Source of the DNA: Bondarzewia mesenterica
Taxonomy: Eukaryota; Basidiomycota; Agaricomycetes; Russulales; Bondarzewiaceae
NCBI GenBank assembly: GCA_004802705.1
Contig: SGPL01000075.1
Location: 1 to 64,000 of the forward strand
Length of the DNA stretch: 64,000 bases
Direction: 5' to 3'
The notes below the pieces were generated by a model. That model saw only the letters and a program-made list of their open reading frames with translations, searched no databases and was not told the origin of the DNA. Positions 35,632-47,465 of this stretch are shown here, piece after piece. Positions within the stretch are counted from its first letter, which is position 1; each line of letters begins with the position of its first letter. Made by a program: the position numbers and the translations under genes.

Positions 35632-36420
35632 AGTTTTCATCGAGAAGAACAAAATTAGCTGTCTCCATGAGTATGTTGTCCATTTGCGGTCCTGCTCGGT
35701 TATCAACCAAATGCTCATGCCGCAGGCTCCACATAAGAATGCACCGATAACAGACAGCGCAGGCGCACCTTTTAACGAACACAGCCTAAGTTGCAAATTC
35801 AAAGAGTTACTACCATGACGACATCAAAGTTTGCAAGGACTAGTCTTCCTATGTAGCGTAGTCAGCCTTAATCTATTCACGTTTCACCTTTAGGAGCACG
35901 TCAGGAGTGGTCATTCCCATCGTCACAGATACGTGCAGTACGTATGTGAGTTGAGAGCTCCACGGTGGCATTAGAAATCCGAGGATAAGAGAACGAAGAA
36001 AATGGGGATGACCTGCGCTGCAGTGAGAGCGAGAGAGACGCCCAAAGACAAAAGGATGACCAGCAGCCGAATTTCAGCAGATTTCAGCGCCATAATGGCC
36101 ACAGAGATCGACCAACCAAGACCCTTGTTCTGGTGTCTTGACGTCGTTTGTGATTATAAAGTGCCAATGAGATCGATGGGATGTTGTGAAACTGACCTGG
36201 AGCAGCCTGGAGTACGGGAAGGACAGGCGGTCCGCGATCCCGTTGAATTCAGCCAACAGGAGGTATGAGGCTAGTCTCCCGACATAAGGAGGCTAATTTC
36301 TCCATCTTGGTCGATGGGAAAACTCGGGAAAATGCCCAGACGATGACCAGGGTGGAGAGCACATTGACTACCAGAGAAAAATCATAAGGCCAAGAAGGGA
36401 AGTTTTAGGCACAGAGAGTG
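35632..36420 (-). CDS. possible small membrane-protein gene or relic, exons not resolved
   Basis: On the minus strand several separated open stretches are hydrophobic and lie between splice-like signals. They are VVNVLSTLVIVWAFSRVFP near 36330, SISVAIMALKSAEIRLLVI with ILLSLGVSLALTAAQ near 36030-36110, and APALSVIGAFLCGACGMSIW near 35720. Together they would give about three to four membrane spans. I could not find a start codon or a set of exons with matching phases, and I do not recognise the family. Chance hydrophobic frames are possible. Confidence 0.22.
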
Positions 36421-36634
36421 GATTGGAGGAAGGGAGATTGGTGGTCGAGGCTAAAGCGCTAAGAATTGGAGCGGTGCACGAAGGGAAAGGGAAAGAGCAG
36501 GCACGGTCAAGTCTGGTTAAGGTCACTTAAACTGTGTCACTCGTAAGCGGGCTGTTTATGGTGAACACGGTCGTGACCTCCTCACCTCGTCCACGCTTTC
36601 CTCCATTTCCTCCTCATCTCCTCCCTCCATCTCC

Positions 36635-39600
36635 ATGGACAGACCTCTCGGTCCTCGTCAACCAGACAAACGACATGCTGCCTACGAATCAATCTTCGGT
36701 CGTCCAGGCGCCTCCCATCATCAGTCTCCGGGTCCGCCCGCCTCTTCATCTGCTCTGTCCTACTCTTCATCTATCCAGTACACCAATCCTCAGTACCCTT
36801 ATCCCCAACAGCAGCAGCAGCAATATCAACAATATTCGGATCGCAGGACATCCTACTCGTCTTCGTTAGCTCCTTCCTACCAGCAGGGCCCTCCGAACAG
36901 CTACAGGCAGTCGTATAACCCATCCTCCCCCCAACCATCCCGGCATTCGCAACAAAGCTACTCCTCCATCCCGTACCGACAACCAGCTTACGGCAATGTC
37001 AATCCCATGCCAGCTCCCTCCCTCCACTCCCATTCGCAGTCCATCATCAGCAACCCGCACGCACCCGGCGTTATCGTTGCACCACCCGAAGACCCACCAG
37101 ATGCCAGCCTCGAGTCGCTCACTCGCGCCGGCCTTACCCCTGCACAAGCATACCAGGCTCAAATCTACTTGAATAGCCCGATGGGCCAACAGAGTACCCA
37201 TCAGTGGCAAGCTCGAGCAAATCATGTCCCGCAAGGCTACATGCAGCCGCCCACGTACGACAAAGACCTTCCGGTCCCTGGCCCATCTTTTCTGGGAGTC
37301 AGTATTGACGCAGACGGAGGCAACTTAGGCATTGATATTGCAGATGGGAGCAGTCCGAGCGACACTGACGAAAGCAATGTCGAGCTTCCATGGACACGGG
37401 CGTCTGGTAAGTCTATTTCCTTTTCCGAGTTTCCGATAGCGGGTTTTATCCCGTCAGAGCTGCTGCTCTGCTTTACTCGCGTACTGACATCTGCGTCTCA
37501 GCTTCACATCGTCAGCACTCCCCACCCGCCGATGCTGTCTCCGTCCGTTCTGAACACACTCGACCGCACCCGCTGCAGTTGGATACGGCGATCATGAATC
37601 AGGCAGCTCGATCAGGCGCCTCTCCTGCATCTTCAACGTTTGTTGACACGGTTGCCGTCCGCCGGTCGTCCGAGTCCTCGCGCACAATGCCAGGCGGTCA
37701 CCGTCCGCGCACTGCACAGGATCGGTCGAGGTCAATGTCGGCAGCAGTGACGGGGCAAGTCCGTGCGGCGCTGCTCAGCCATGCGTCACCGTCCCCTTCG
37801 CGCTCCCGGCCTTCACTTCCGCCGCTTCCCGCGTCCTCACCACATCATGGGAAGTCTACGTCTTCACGCCGCACGCCAATCGTATACCCAGCGCTTCTCT
37901 CGCGGGTGGCTGAGGCATTTCGTGCTCGCCTTCAACTGGCAGACCTTGTCAAAGACGGATTGACGTATAAGGAGGCGTTCGATGGACGGCAGGCTGTCGA
38001 TAAAATCGCATACATCATCAAAACGACGGACCGAAATCTGGCGTTACTGCTCGGGCGCGCGTTGGACGCGCAGAAATTTTTCCACGCAGTGACCTACGAC
38101 CACCGATTACGAGACAGCGCGACTGACGTGTATCAGTTCCGGACGCGCCTGCCAAGCCCGTTCGTAAGCGGAGAGATCACCGACGTCAATCCCGACGGGA
38201 AGAAGATTCTGCCGCCAGTCCGCCCAAATTCTGCGTTCACGCAGGAGAGCGGATCGTCTCCGTCGAACGAGGTGTCGAACGATTCGCCGGCGGAACGCGA
38301 TCGCGATGATTCGTCGCCATCCCCGCCCGCCGAGGGGCCGTCCCCGCGCGGGTCCATCAGTTCCGATGACATACCGCTGCCGACGGGAGTATTCACGCTG
38401 CTCACTGACTGCTATTCGCCGACGTGCTCACGCGATCGACTATGCTACAGCATCACGTGCCCGCGGCGACTGGAGCAGCAGGCGAGGCTGAACATGAAAC
38501 CGCAACCAGGGTTGAAAAAGCAGCTGAGCAAGGAGAGTTTGGGGGATCTGGTTGAACCGGGTTTACTGTGGATCCACTCTGTGCCGCAGGAGGTGGTGAA
38601 CAGCGTTTCGGACGCAGAGAAGAAGCGACAGGAGGCAATCAACGAGGCCATCTACACGGAGCGAGATTTCGTGCGGGATATGGAGTATCTTCGCGATGTG
38701 GGTGTTTCCNTCCGTCATTGATGAGCAAAGTGTCTTTTGAGTTGAATGCACTGCTGACCGATGTTTTGCGCGGTTCATAGCTTTGGGTCACACCCCTCAA
38801 GTCATCCGAGATCATTCCCGAGGCGCGGCGGGCAGACTTCATCGAGCAGGTGTTCTGGAACATCAACGACATCATCGCAGTCAACACGCGACTGCGCGAC
38901 GCGTTGAACAAGCGNCAAAAGTCGTACGCAGTCGTCGAGAGCATCGCCGATATTTTTTTGGATGCGGTGCCTCANTTCGCACCGTTCGTGTCGTACGGCG
39001 CNCATCAGCTGTATGGCAAATACGAGTTTGAGAAGGAGAAGAGTTCGAATCCGGCGTTTGCCCGGTTTGTCGAGGTATTTGGACACCTCTGCTATGGAAC
39101 GGCCATCTCTTNCCTCACTATCATTTATTTAACTNTAGGAAACNGAGCGCCGGCCTGAATCAAGAAAGCTGGAGCTGAATGGTTATTTGACCAAGCCCAC
39201 GACGCGTTTAGCTCGGTATCCCTTGCTCCTTGAAGCCGTACTGAAGCAGACGCCCGAAGACCACCCCGATAAGGAGCGCATCCCGAAAGTTGTTACACTT
39301 GTCCGCGACTTCNTGGGCGAAGTCAACTTGCAGACGGGCAAGGCCGAGAACAGGTTTAACTTGTTACAATTGGATCAGCAATTGACCTTCAGACCAGGGG
39401 AGGAAGTGGTGCGTCGCANGTTGAAGTGGGAGAAAATNATGTGCTGATGTGCGAATNATAACTCAGGATCTGCGGTTGAAGGAGGAAGGTAGGGAGCTCA
39501 TCTACAAGGGNGCTCTTAAACGCCGTGGTGGTAGCCAGGGCGATAGTGCGGAGCTGCAAGTGTTCTTGTTCGACCATGCTTTGCTTATGGTCAAGCAGAA

Positions 39601-41508
39601 GAGCAAGGGCGACCAGTACAAAGTCTATCGTCGTGTGAGTGTTCTTCTCANTGATTGTTTTTGGGTTTCATTCATATTCCCATTTCTATCTCAACTGCTG
39701 GNAGCCAATACCATTGGAGCTTCTATTCATCTCCTACAATGACGATGGTACGAATGCCACAGCNCGNCCGAACGGCCGACAAGGCAAAGTCCTCACCAAG
39801 CGCAGCTCGTTCAACACATCGGCATCGCCATACCCACCTGCGATCCCTGTCAAGGCCGACAACNGCGGCAAGGGTGGCTTCTCGATCACGTTTGTGCACC
39901 TTGGACGGAAGTACTATCAAATGACCCTGTGGGCGAGCACGCATGTCAGCCAGCGTAAGTGGGTCGAGAATATCTCGAAGCAGCAGGAAGCCATGCGCGC
40001 GCGNAGCTCGTTTTTTGATATGGAGACGCTTAATGAAGGCTTTTTCATCGGACTCAACAGGGTCAACTGTGCGGCACCATTCAGTGAGTTTTTCCATCTG
40101 ATGGATTGTGAGTTATGTGGATTTTGGCTGATGATCGCATGCTAGATGGGGGGCGGAAGGTGGTCTATGGCACGGACGATGGTGTATACATCTCGGATCT
40201 GCGGGANCAGAACCGGGATCCTGNCAAAGTCCTTGCACTCACTGATGTCGCGCAGGTTGACGTTTTGGATGAGTACGGNCTTTTGATCGTTCTGTCAGGT
40301 GGGTGTTGCCTGTCTAATTGTCGTTGTCAATGCAAGTGACTGATTTCTTGATTAACTTTTTTCAGAGGGCCAAGTCATCACGTTCCCGTTGGATGCCTTG
40401 GATCCCATAGACCCGATGTCGGGCTTGAAGCGAGCAAAGCGCATCGCCTCGCACACGTCTTTCTTCAAGACAGGCATATGTATTGGGCGGACGNTTTGTC
40501 TGCGTGGTCAAGACAAGTCCGTTGTCTAGTACGATCAAGATCTTGGAGCCCATTGATCAGAATGTGCGNGGACGCAGCAAGCCNACGTTCCGCAAGTTNC
40601 TGCANGGCGGCAATGACACACTGCGNATTTTCAAGGTGTGTCGACATTTGACATTTTAGATGGATGACGAAGNTCATGGGGGNTGTTCCAGGAATTCTAT
40701 ATTCCTATGCAGTCAAGCTCGATCCACTTCCTGAAGACAAAANTATGCGTGGCGTGTGTCAACGGATTTGAGATCATCGATCCCGAGACTTTAGACACGC
40801 AGGGCTTATTGGATCCTAGTGATGACTCCCTGGAGTTCGTNCGGCGTCGTGCGGAGAACGTCATGCCGAAACCTATGGCAATTTATCGGATCGAGAACGA
40901 ATTTTTGCTATGCTACGACGGTGAGTACTNGGTCAGCCGATCTCGCCTCCATATTTCTCTTGCTGAGGAAGTGGTTTGTCAGACTACGCGTTCTATATCA
41001 ACCGCAATGGGTGGCGTTCGCGAAAAGAATTCATGATTCATTGGGAGGGCGCTCCGACCCGTTTTGGTAATGCGTCTGTCCATCATCTATTCCGCTGCTT
41101 CTCATCAAGCATGTTTTAGTTCTGCAATATCCCTATGTTCTCGCGTTTGAGCCTACATTCGTCGAAATCCGCAATGTCGAGACCGGTTCTATGTCGCAGA
41201 TCATTCAAGGCAATAATCTCCGTTGTCTCTTTGCCGATAATCCTCCTTCCACTAGTCGTGCCCATCCTCGATCATCCTATAACCAATACTCGGGGGCTCC
41301 TGCTGGCTACGGCGTGAACCCATACGCTCAGCCCTACCAACAGAACTCGTACGGCGGTCGTCAATCCATGCAGTCTGGTTATGGACCAACTGGCATGCCC
41401 CCGTATCCCCAGCCCTCACCAATTCCCCCTCCGGGCAGTGGACGGGACGAGATCATCATGGTGTCGGACGACCGTGTGATGGTGCTGCGGATGGCATCCC
41501 CCGGTTGA
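36635..41508 (+). CDS. Rho1-type guanine nucleotide exchange factor (DEP-DH-PH-CNH, Rom2-like)
   Basis: Rom1/Rom2 proteins load GTP on Rho1 at the plasma membrane and drive the cell-wall integrity pathway and glucan synthesis. The start is ATG 36635 (MDRPLGPRQPDKRHAAYESI). A long N-terminal region is rich in Ser, Tyr, Gln and Pro. A DEP domain follows (LADLVKDGLTYKEAFDGRQ to VYQFRTRLP). The DH domain begins KKRQEAINEAIYTERDFVRD and includes IPEARRADFIEQVFWNINDI and TRLARYPLLLEAVLKQTPED. The PH domain spans KEEGRELIYKGALKRRGG to RKWVENISKQQEAMRA. The CNH domain begins VVYGTDDGVYISDLR and includes LDEYGLLIVLSEGQVITFPL. A Pro/Tyr-rich tail ends RVMVLRMASPG, with TGA at 41506-41508. About ten introns lie in the last third. 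Ns occur from 38.7 to 40.9 kb. Confidence 0.92.
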
Positions 41509-42101
41509 TGTGTAGGCTCCACTTTTTCTCTCTAATCTCTATTTCACTGCTTCTTTGTGCTTTTAAGCATTGCGTCACGTTTGTCCTTTATCCACATTCA
41601 CACTTGTTTTCCAGTTATTCTGTCGATACGATACCGTTCAGGGAGTAGTGTTATCATCTGTGTTGATCTCTGTCTTGTCGTGTTTTCTTTCTTTCTTCCC
41701 TTCCTTTTTTTTTCCTGTTTCTCTTTCTCTTTCATCCCATCAGTTCATCTGGCACACGCACTCGAGCATATATATCCACCTGCAATTGTATTTCTGAGTC
41801 AGTTGTGCTAGCCATGAGAGTGACGAGAGTGAGTTTTTGAGTCAGAATACGGCCCAGGCCCGGCAGCCGATTGGCGGGACGCTGCCAAGCGAGTCGCCAA
41901 GTCGGCAAGGAGCCGTCCCTTATTAGACCCTCAGCATCGTCAACGGTGTTACTCTTCTTTTTTCCTCGTCTGTCGACTGAGCGCCCCCATTCTCGAGCTT
42001 GCCGCGCTTCAAATCTCCTCCTACTTATTCCGCCCACACATTCTTTTTTACTTCCTTTCGTTCATAATACATACTTGCAGCAATCGCAGCAAAGAAACTC
42101 A
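41509..42101. promoter_or_regulatory. intergenic, promoter of chitin deacetylase gene
   Basis: A long pyrimidine tract lies at about 41685-41745, followed by an inverted CCAAT word (ATTGG at 41870-41874) about 230 bases upstream of the chitin deacetylase ATG. The leader is T- and C-rich. No gene was recognised. Confidence 0.4.
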
Positions 42102-44084
42102 ATGAAGCTTTACGCTCTCGCCACTCTCTTGACCCTCGTCGGCGTCGCCACTGCGCGCGACGCGCGACACCTTCGCGTTGCCAAACGGCAGGCCTCGTCG
42201 TCCTCGTCCTCGTCGTCCGCAAGCGCGTCTTCTTCTTCGACCTCTGTGTCGGGTTCTTCCGCATCTTCGACCTCTGTTTCGTCTGCCAGCGCATCCGCGA
42301 GCGCGGCCAGCTCCTCTGCTGCTACCGCCACTACTGCTGCCACAGCCTCCGCTGGTGGGTTTGTTTCGGGGACGAGCGTGCCGCCTCTCAGCCAGATCAC
42401 GTCTGGGATGCCCTCTGAAACGACGCAACCTGTCACGGTCACGTTCAGCGCCGGCGCGTCTCCCCCCATCTCTGGCGCCCCGGCTCTTCCGACTCCTTGT
42501 ACGTCCGTTTCCCTTGTTGATGTCAGGTCCACGTGTTGTTGTTTTGTCTCATTTCTTTCTGCTTTTCAGTCGTCTTCCAATTGAGCGCCTGGCCCACACA
42601 GGACAAGATCCCCGACACCAGTGAGTGCTTCTGCGCGAGCTTCATGTGAGGAATGGTGTAGCTTATGTCTGCACGTGTGTCCTGCCAAGCCTCGAGTGAG
42701 GTGCAGGAATGGTTGAAGGAGCTCGATGGGCTTGATATCCCGTCCTGGTCTCCGACTGCCGATGGGTCCTGCTCTGGTGATCCCACTGCTGCGTCTGAGG
42801 CATCCGACCGCGGTTGGTGGACTTGCGGNGGTTACACTCGGGACACCGATATCACGGCCTGCCCTGATAAATTCACTTGGGGTGTTTCTTTCGATGATGG
42901 CCCAGGCCCTTATAGTAAGTCGCTGTACTTCTTGGCATCCTGGATGTTNTCGTTAATGTTCGTTTCTAGCCCAGTACGCACTGCATTACGATACTCCTTG
43001 CCATCCTTGCCTAACTTGAAACCACTTGCAGGACTTTGCTTAACTATTTGACGGAGAAGGATATCCTTGCTACTTTCTTCGTNGTCGGTTCCCGTGTCAT
43101 TGAGCGTCCTGCAGTCTTGATTGAGGAGTACATGAGTGGCCACGAGATCAGTGTGCACACTTGGTCGCACAANGTATGTTCTTTTNTGTTTGAGATTCGG
43201 CAGGTTCAATAATCTGTCCNTNCNCNTAGCCTCTNACCTCGCTCACCAACGAGCAAATCGTTGCGGAGTTGGGTTGGACTCGCAAGGCTATTCAGACCAT
43301 CCTTGGTGTGACGCCNACGACAATGCGTCCTCCATTTGGCGACATTGGTATGTCTTGATTTCCTCATTAGTTTCATTTCTNACTCGCTTGTAGATGACCG
43401 TGTCCGCGCCATCTGTTTGGCGATGGGTCTTGTTCCAATNATCTGGACCCGNACACCNTCTGCCGGCCAGTTCGACACCAANGGTTCGTCTCCTTTGGTN
43501 CNNTCTAGAGTACGTTGCTCAGCTTTGAATCAGATTGGAAGGTCGCNGGCGGTATCGTCAATGGAACCGATTCTTTCGCGTCTTTCGAGGCCATTCTCGG
43601 CAATGCTTCTATCATTGATACCGGGTACGTGGTCCCATTGTCAATTAACCAGNTGTTGATTCTANTACCACGATNGCAGCTTCATTGTTCTGGAGCACGA
43701 TTTGTACGAGATCACAGTTGATCTAGCTAGAGGCTACACCCTGAACGCCGCTCTTACGCACAACCCCCCCTTTACNGTCAGTTTTTCACGTACTGTCGTC
43801 CGCCTTAGGAGCGATCACTGACCGTTCGTCCTTNCTATTTGAAATAGCTCAAGCCCATTGGCCAGTGCATGAGCATCCCCACGACCAACATGTATGTGGA
43901 GACAAACCTGAACACGTCCTTCCCCTACTCGAACAGCACATCGGGAAAGGCATCGCAGTCAAANAAATCGAGCGGGAGCTCTAGCAAGAGCTCGTCGAGC
44001 GGCTCTCCTTCCGCTTTGCCGTTGTCCGGCCTTGCGGCCATGGTCGGCGCGGGCATTGCCGCTGTCTTCGCTACCTTGTTGTGA
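42102..44084 (+). CDS. GPI-anchored chitin deacetylase (carbohydrate esterase family 4)
   Basis: This enzyme removes acetyl groups from chitin to make chitosan in the wall. ATG 42102 starts a signal peptide (MKLYALATLLTLVGVATARD) followed by a Ser/Ala/Thr-rich linker. The NodB-type domain shows FTWGVSFDDGPGPY (motif 1 with catalytic Asp and metal Asp) and HEISVHTWSHKPLTSL (metal-binding His pair). It continues with TMRPPFGDIDDRVRAICLAM (motif 3) and, later, FIVLEHDLYE with the His of motif 5. The C-terminus is Ser/Lys-rich and ends in a hydrophobic stretch (LSGLAAMVGAGIAAVFATLL), a typical GPI-attachment signal. Seven or more small introns interrupt the domain, and Ns occur in several of them. 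The gene lies next to the Rho1 GEF, also a cell-wall function, in the same direction. Confidence 0.92.
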
Positions 44085-44583
44085 TCTTGGGCTCCTGTAC
44101 GTGTGTGGATGGTTGGCTTGGGGTGAACGAGAAGTTGATCTTTCTGTGAGCCGTTACAAATCGGATAGTNTCACACCCTAGAGATGACAAGTACTTGCCG
44201 GGACAATTGGCATCGGACGTCTTTCATATTGCACATTGCACGTCTCACTAGACACCTGCGGATATACNACTCGTTCCTATTGATCTCCTTCGATGCAATC
44301 CATGGCATGTCACGATATACCCCACCCGATTGTTTTGTTGTATGTCACATTCTGTCACGGACGACGACGTGGGCGTCAGTATCCTTAAGGGAGTCGAAGT
44401 TTCTTCAAAATTGCCTGGTGANTCGTCGACAGTCAGTGCCGTGCTGCCGTTCCCAGAATCGTGTTCCTCCNCTGGAGTGCGGGGAATGATTATCAGATGC
44501 TATGTAGCCGATTGAAGCCGTATCCCGGTCNATGCGGGGTAAGTCTCCGCCCCCGCGTATAAATCCCCAATCCGTTAATTCAC
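44085..44583. other. intergenic, upstream of carnitine acetyltransferase
   Basis: No gene was recognised. The final 80 bases hold a CGTATAAATC word (TATAAA near 44559-44564), about 20 to 60 bases upstream of the two candidate ATGs, which may be a core promoter. Confidence 0.35.
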
Positions 44584-47057
44584 ATGGACNTNGNCTTTGC
44601 CCCAGAGCCACGACTTGATATGCTCGCGCCCNTCCGACTNCGTGCCCGCCCATCCCCNANCACNCTCGTAGCCCCTTCNTNCCGCCGCCTCNCCCANACC
44701 GCACCAATGGTCTCCAACGCGAAACGCCCTGCAGGCTGGAAGGCCACCGCACCCGCACCGCNCGCNGGGACGCACACGTTTGCGGCGCAGGCGACACTTC
44801 CCAAGCTCCCNATCCCGGCGCTCGAGTCGAGTCTGGAGAAGTGGAAAGCATCGCTCGTCCCGCTGGCTTCGTCCAAAGACGAGTATGAGGCCGCCTTGCG
44901 CAAAATTGAGCGCTTTGGTGCGCACGGTGGGGTGGGNCCTNTNCTGCAGGAGCGGCTTTTGAAGCATGCGGAAGGGAANCACCATTGGNTGGAGGAGTGG
45001 TGGGATGATGGAGGATATTTGAGCTATAGAGATTCGGTGAGNATNNTTTTTCGGNTTNTAGAATTTNTATATAGCGGGGNAAATTAATTGTTTNNCCCCT
45101 TTTTGCGTAGGTTGTGATCAATGTATCCTATTACTGTAAGTGGATGACCGGATGGGCTGTGCTATTCTTCGTCCAGATACTCATGTGCTATGCACATAGA
45201 CGGATTCGACGCACACCCTGCCCATCTCCCCCAGACCGCCGTCAACCGTGCTGCGAGCCTGACGCGTGGAACCATGCTCTTCAGACAGAAGCTCAAACTC
45301 GGGCAGATGAAGGCCGAAGGCAGCAAGGATGCACCNTTCTGCATGGACACATTCCGGTTTGTGCTCCATTCCGCTGTTTTAGCAGTCTTCTGGATTTCCA
45401 TAGAAGATTGACCCGTACTTCAGATGGATGTTTGACTGCTGCCGTATACCCGGACTTGAAGGCCTTGACTGGAGCAGTACATATGCAAAAGATGGCGATC
45501 GTGGCGACACAGGCCACATCGTCGTCCTCCGCAACGGACGATTCTGGCGACTTGATGCCGCACAGGATGGGCGTCTACTCAGCACCGCCGAACTCGAGAA
45601 GTAAGCGCCCCGTCCCTCTACTTCNANCCNNTGTTTTCAACGGCCTCCTTTACGTTTCGGACACCAGACAGATCCAGTACATCGTCGACCACACACCAGA
45701 TGCATACCCAGGCGTGGGCGTCCTGACCGCTTCCAATCGTGACGTCTGGGCTAAAGACTACGCGACGCTCGCCGCGGACGCGCACAACGCGGCGATCCTT
45801 GAGGACATCCACTCGTCCGCGTTCGTGCTCTGCCTTGACACTGAACAGCCCACGAACATGATGGAGCATTCGCGCTTCCTCTGGCACGGATCTTCTGGTG
45901 CAGGGCGGCTCGGTTTGCACAACCGCTGGGTCGACAAGCCGGTGCAGATTATCGTGTTCGACAACGCCAAGGCGGGGATCATGGGCGAGCATTCCGTCAT
46001 GGACGGTACACCGACTGTCACGCTGTGCGATACGGTCTTGGACATGATCGCGGATCCCGCCTTTGACCATGGATCCCCCGCATCCGGCAAGCCCGTTGGG
46101 GAGCCGAAGGCGTTGGACTGGAACGTGAGCATAGAGACCAACGAAGCGATTGTGCGAGCGGAGAAGGAAGCGCGCGCGCTGATTGATGGGCAAGCGATGA
46201 ACATTAACAGGACAGCGTACGGAAAGCGTGCGATCAAGGCATTTGGGGTATCCCCCGACTCGTGGGCGCAGATGATCGTGCAGCTGGCGTACGCGCGCCT
46301 GCTGCGCGCAACGGGCCAGTCACGCGTTGGAGGGACGTACGAGGCGGCGACGACCAGGCGGTTTTTTAAGGGCCGGACAGAGGCGATCAGGGTCGTGAGC
46401 GAGGATAGCGATGCGTTTGTGCGGGCGATGGACGACCGACTGTGTGATTTGGAGAAGAGGAAGCAGCTATTCCGCGCTGCGGCTCAGACGCATGGGGAGG
46501 TCGCGCGTGCCGCTGGGAAAGGAGAGGGAATCGACAGGCATCTCTTAGGTATGCTTCCACCACTTTNCACCCGTTGTCATTTGTGGATGTTGATTTTTCA
46601 TGGATCATGGCGATGTAGGGCTGAAAAAGGTCTTAAAGGAGGGTGAGGCGATGCCTGATGTGTTCCAGGACCCACTTGTGCAGCGCTCGAGCTACTGGGT
46701 GCTCAGTACTTCAGCCGTCTTTTCGAAACATTTTGAGCCTTATGGTTGGGGAGAGGTGCGTCCTAACATACTCTCAACAGCTCGCGCGCCTCTGAAAATT
46801 GGCATCGTTTTGCAGGTCGTGCCAGATGGCTTTGGCATCGCCTACATGACAGGATTTGACGGTGCGTCGCATTGCATTTCATGCTCTGCCCCACCCTCGT
46901 CTGGCTGAATGCTGACTTGAACGACAATGACGATATAGATTACCTGCAGTATACGGTCACGTCGCGCACGGAGATGCCGAATGCGCGGTTCGTCGAGGAG
47001 ATCGCGAGGGCCGCGACGGACATGTACAACCTGTTCGCGGCCAAGGCGAAGCTGTGA
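44584..47057 (+). CDS. carnitine O-acetyltransferase
   Basis: This enzyme moves acetyl groups between CoA and carnitine so that acetyl units cross peroxisomal and mitochondrial membranes. Two in-frame starts are possible, 44584 and 44620; the second gives MLAP plus an Arg-rich stretch resembling a mitochondrial presequence. The first domain shows HTFAAQATLPKLPIPALESS and ALRKIERFG, then LEEWWDDGGYLSYRDSV and AASLTRGTMLFRQKLKLGQM. The catalytic centre is IMGEHSVMDGTPTV (His base). Later come QMIVQLAYARLLRATGQS, GGTYEAATTRRFFKGRTEAI, YWVLSTSAVFSKHF (STS motif) and VVPDGFGIAYM. The protein ends NLFAAKAKL, with TGA at 47055-47057; AKL is a peroxisomal targeting type 1 tripeptide variant. This fits dual-targeted fungal Cat2. 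Ns are frequent before 45.1 kb. Confidence 0.9.
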
Positions 47058-47465
47058 TTTCCAGGTCCCGCCGCCTGCACGTCTTGGTAGTGTCGACGTT
47101 GTAATTCTCCAGTGGGGGCCTGCAAATACCCGAACTCGAAAGCAGTGTCAAGATACTGTATTCGATGTGACAGATGTACTCATCTTCTAGTAGCAAACAT
47201 ATTTTTATATTTTTCTGTGCATTCGGCCTTCAGTACATCCTCGACATTGGAGCGGCTGACAACTTGAAAATCACTCAGTCGACGCGATCAGGTGATCTTG
47301 GTCTGATCTGAGTTTCTCGTTCCTTTGAATTCGGATGCCGATCGTCATCGACTAGCCACAGCTCGCCACCATGCCCAGCAATCTGAGTTCACCCCTGTTC
47401 ACCCACCTCACACACACCAAACTTCTGACCTGCATTGAATATCGTCTTTCCAGATCCTCGCTAAA
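47058..47465. promoter_or_regulatory. upstream region of first F-box-like copy
   Basis: The last roughly 140 bases (from about 47325) match the sequence before the second copy (48820-48925). The match includes TTTGAATTCGG, CACACACCAAACTTCTGACC and ATCGTCTTTCCAGAT, so the promoter was duplicated with the gene. Upstream of that nothing was recognised. Confidence 0.5.
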
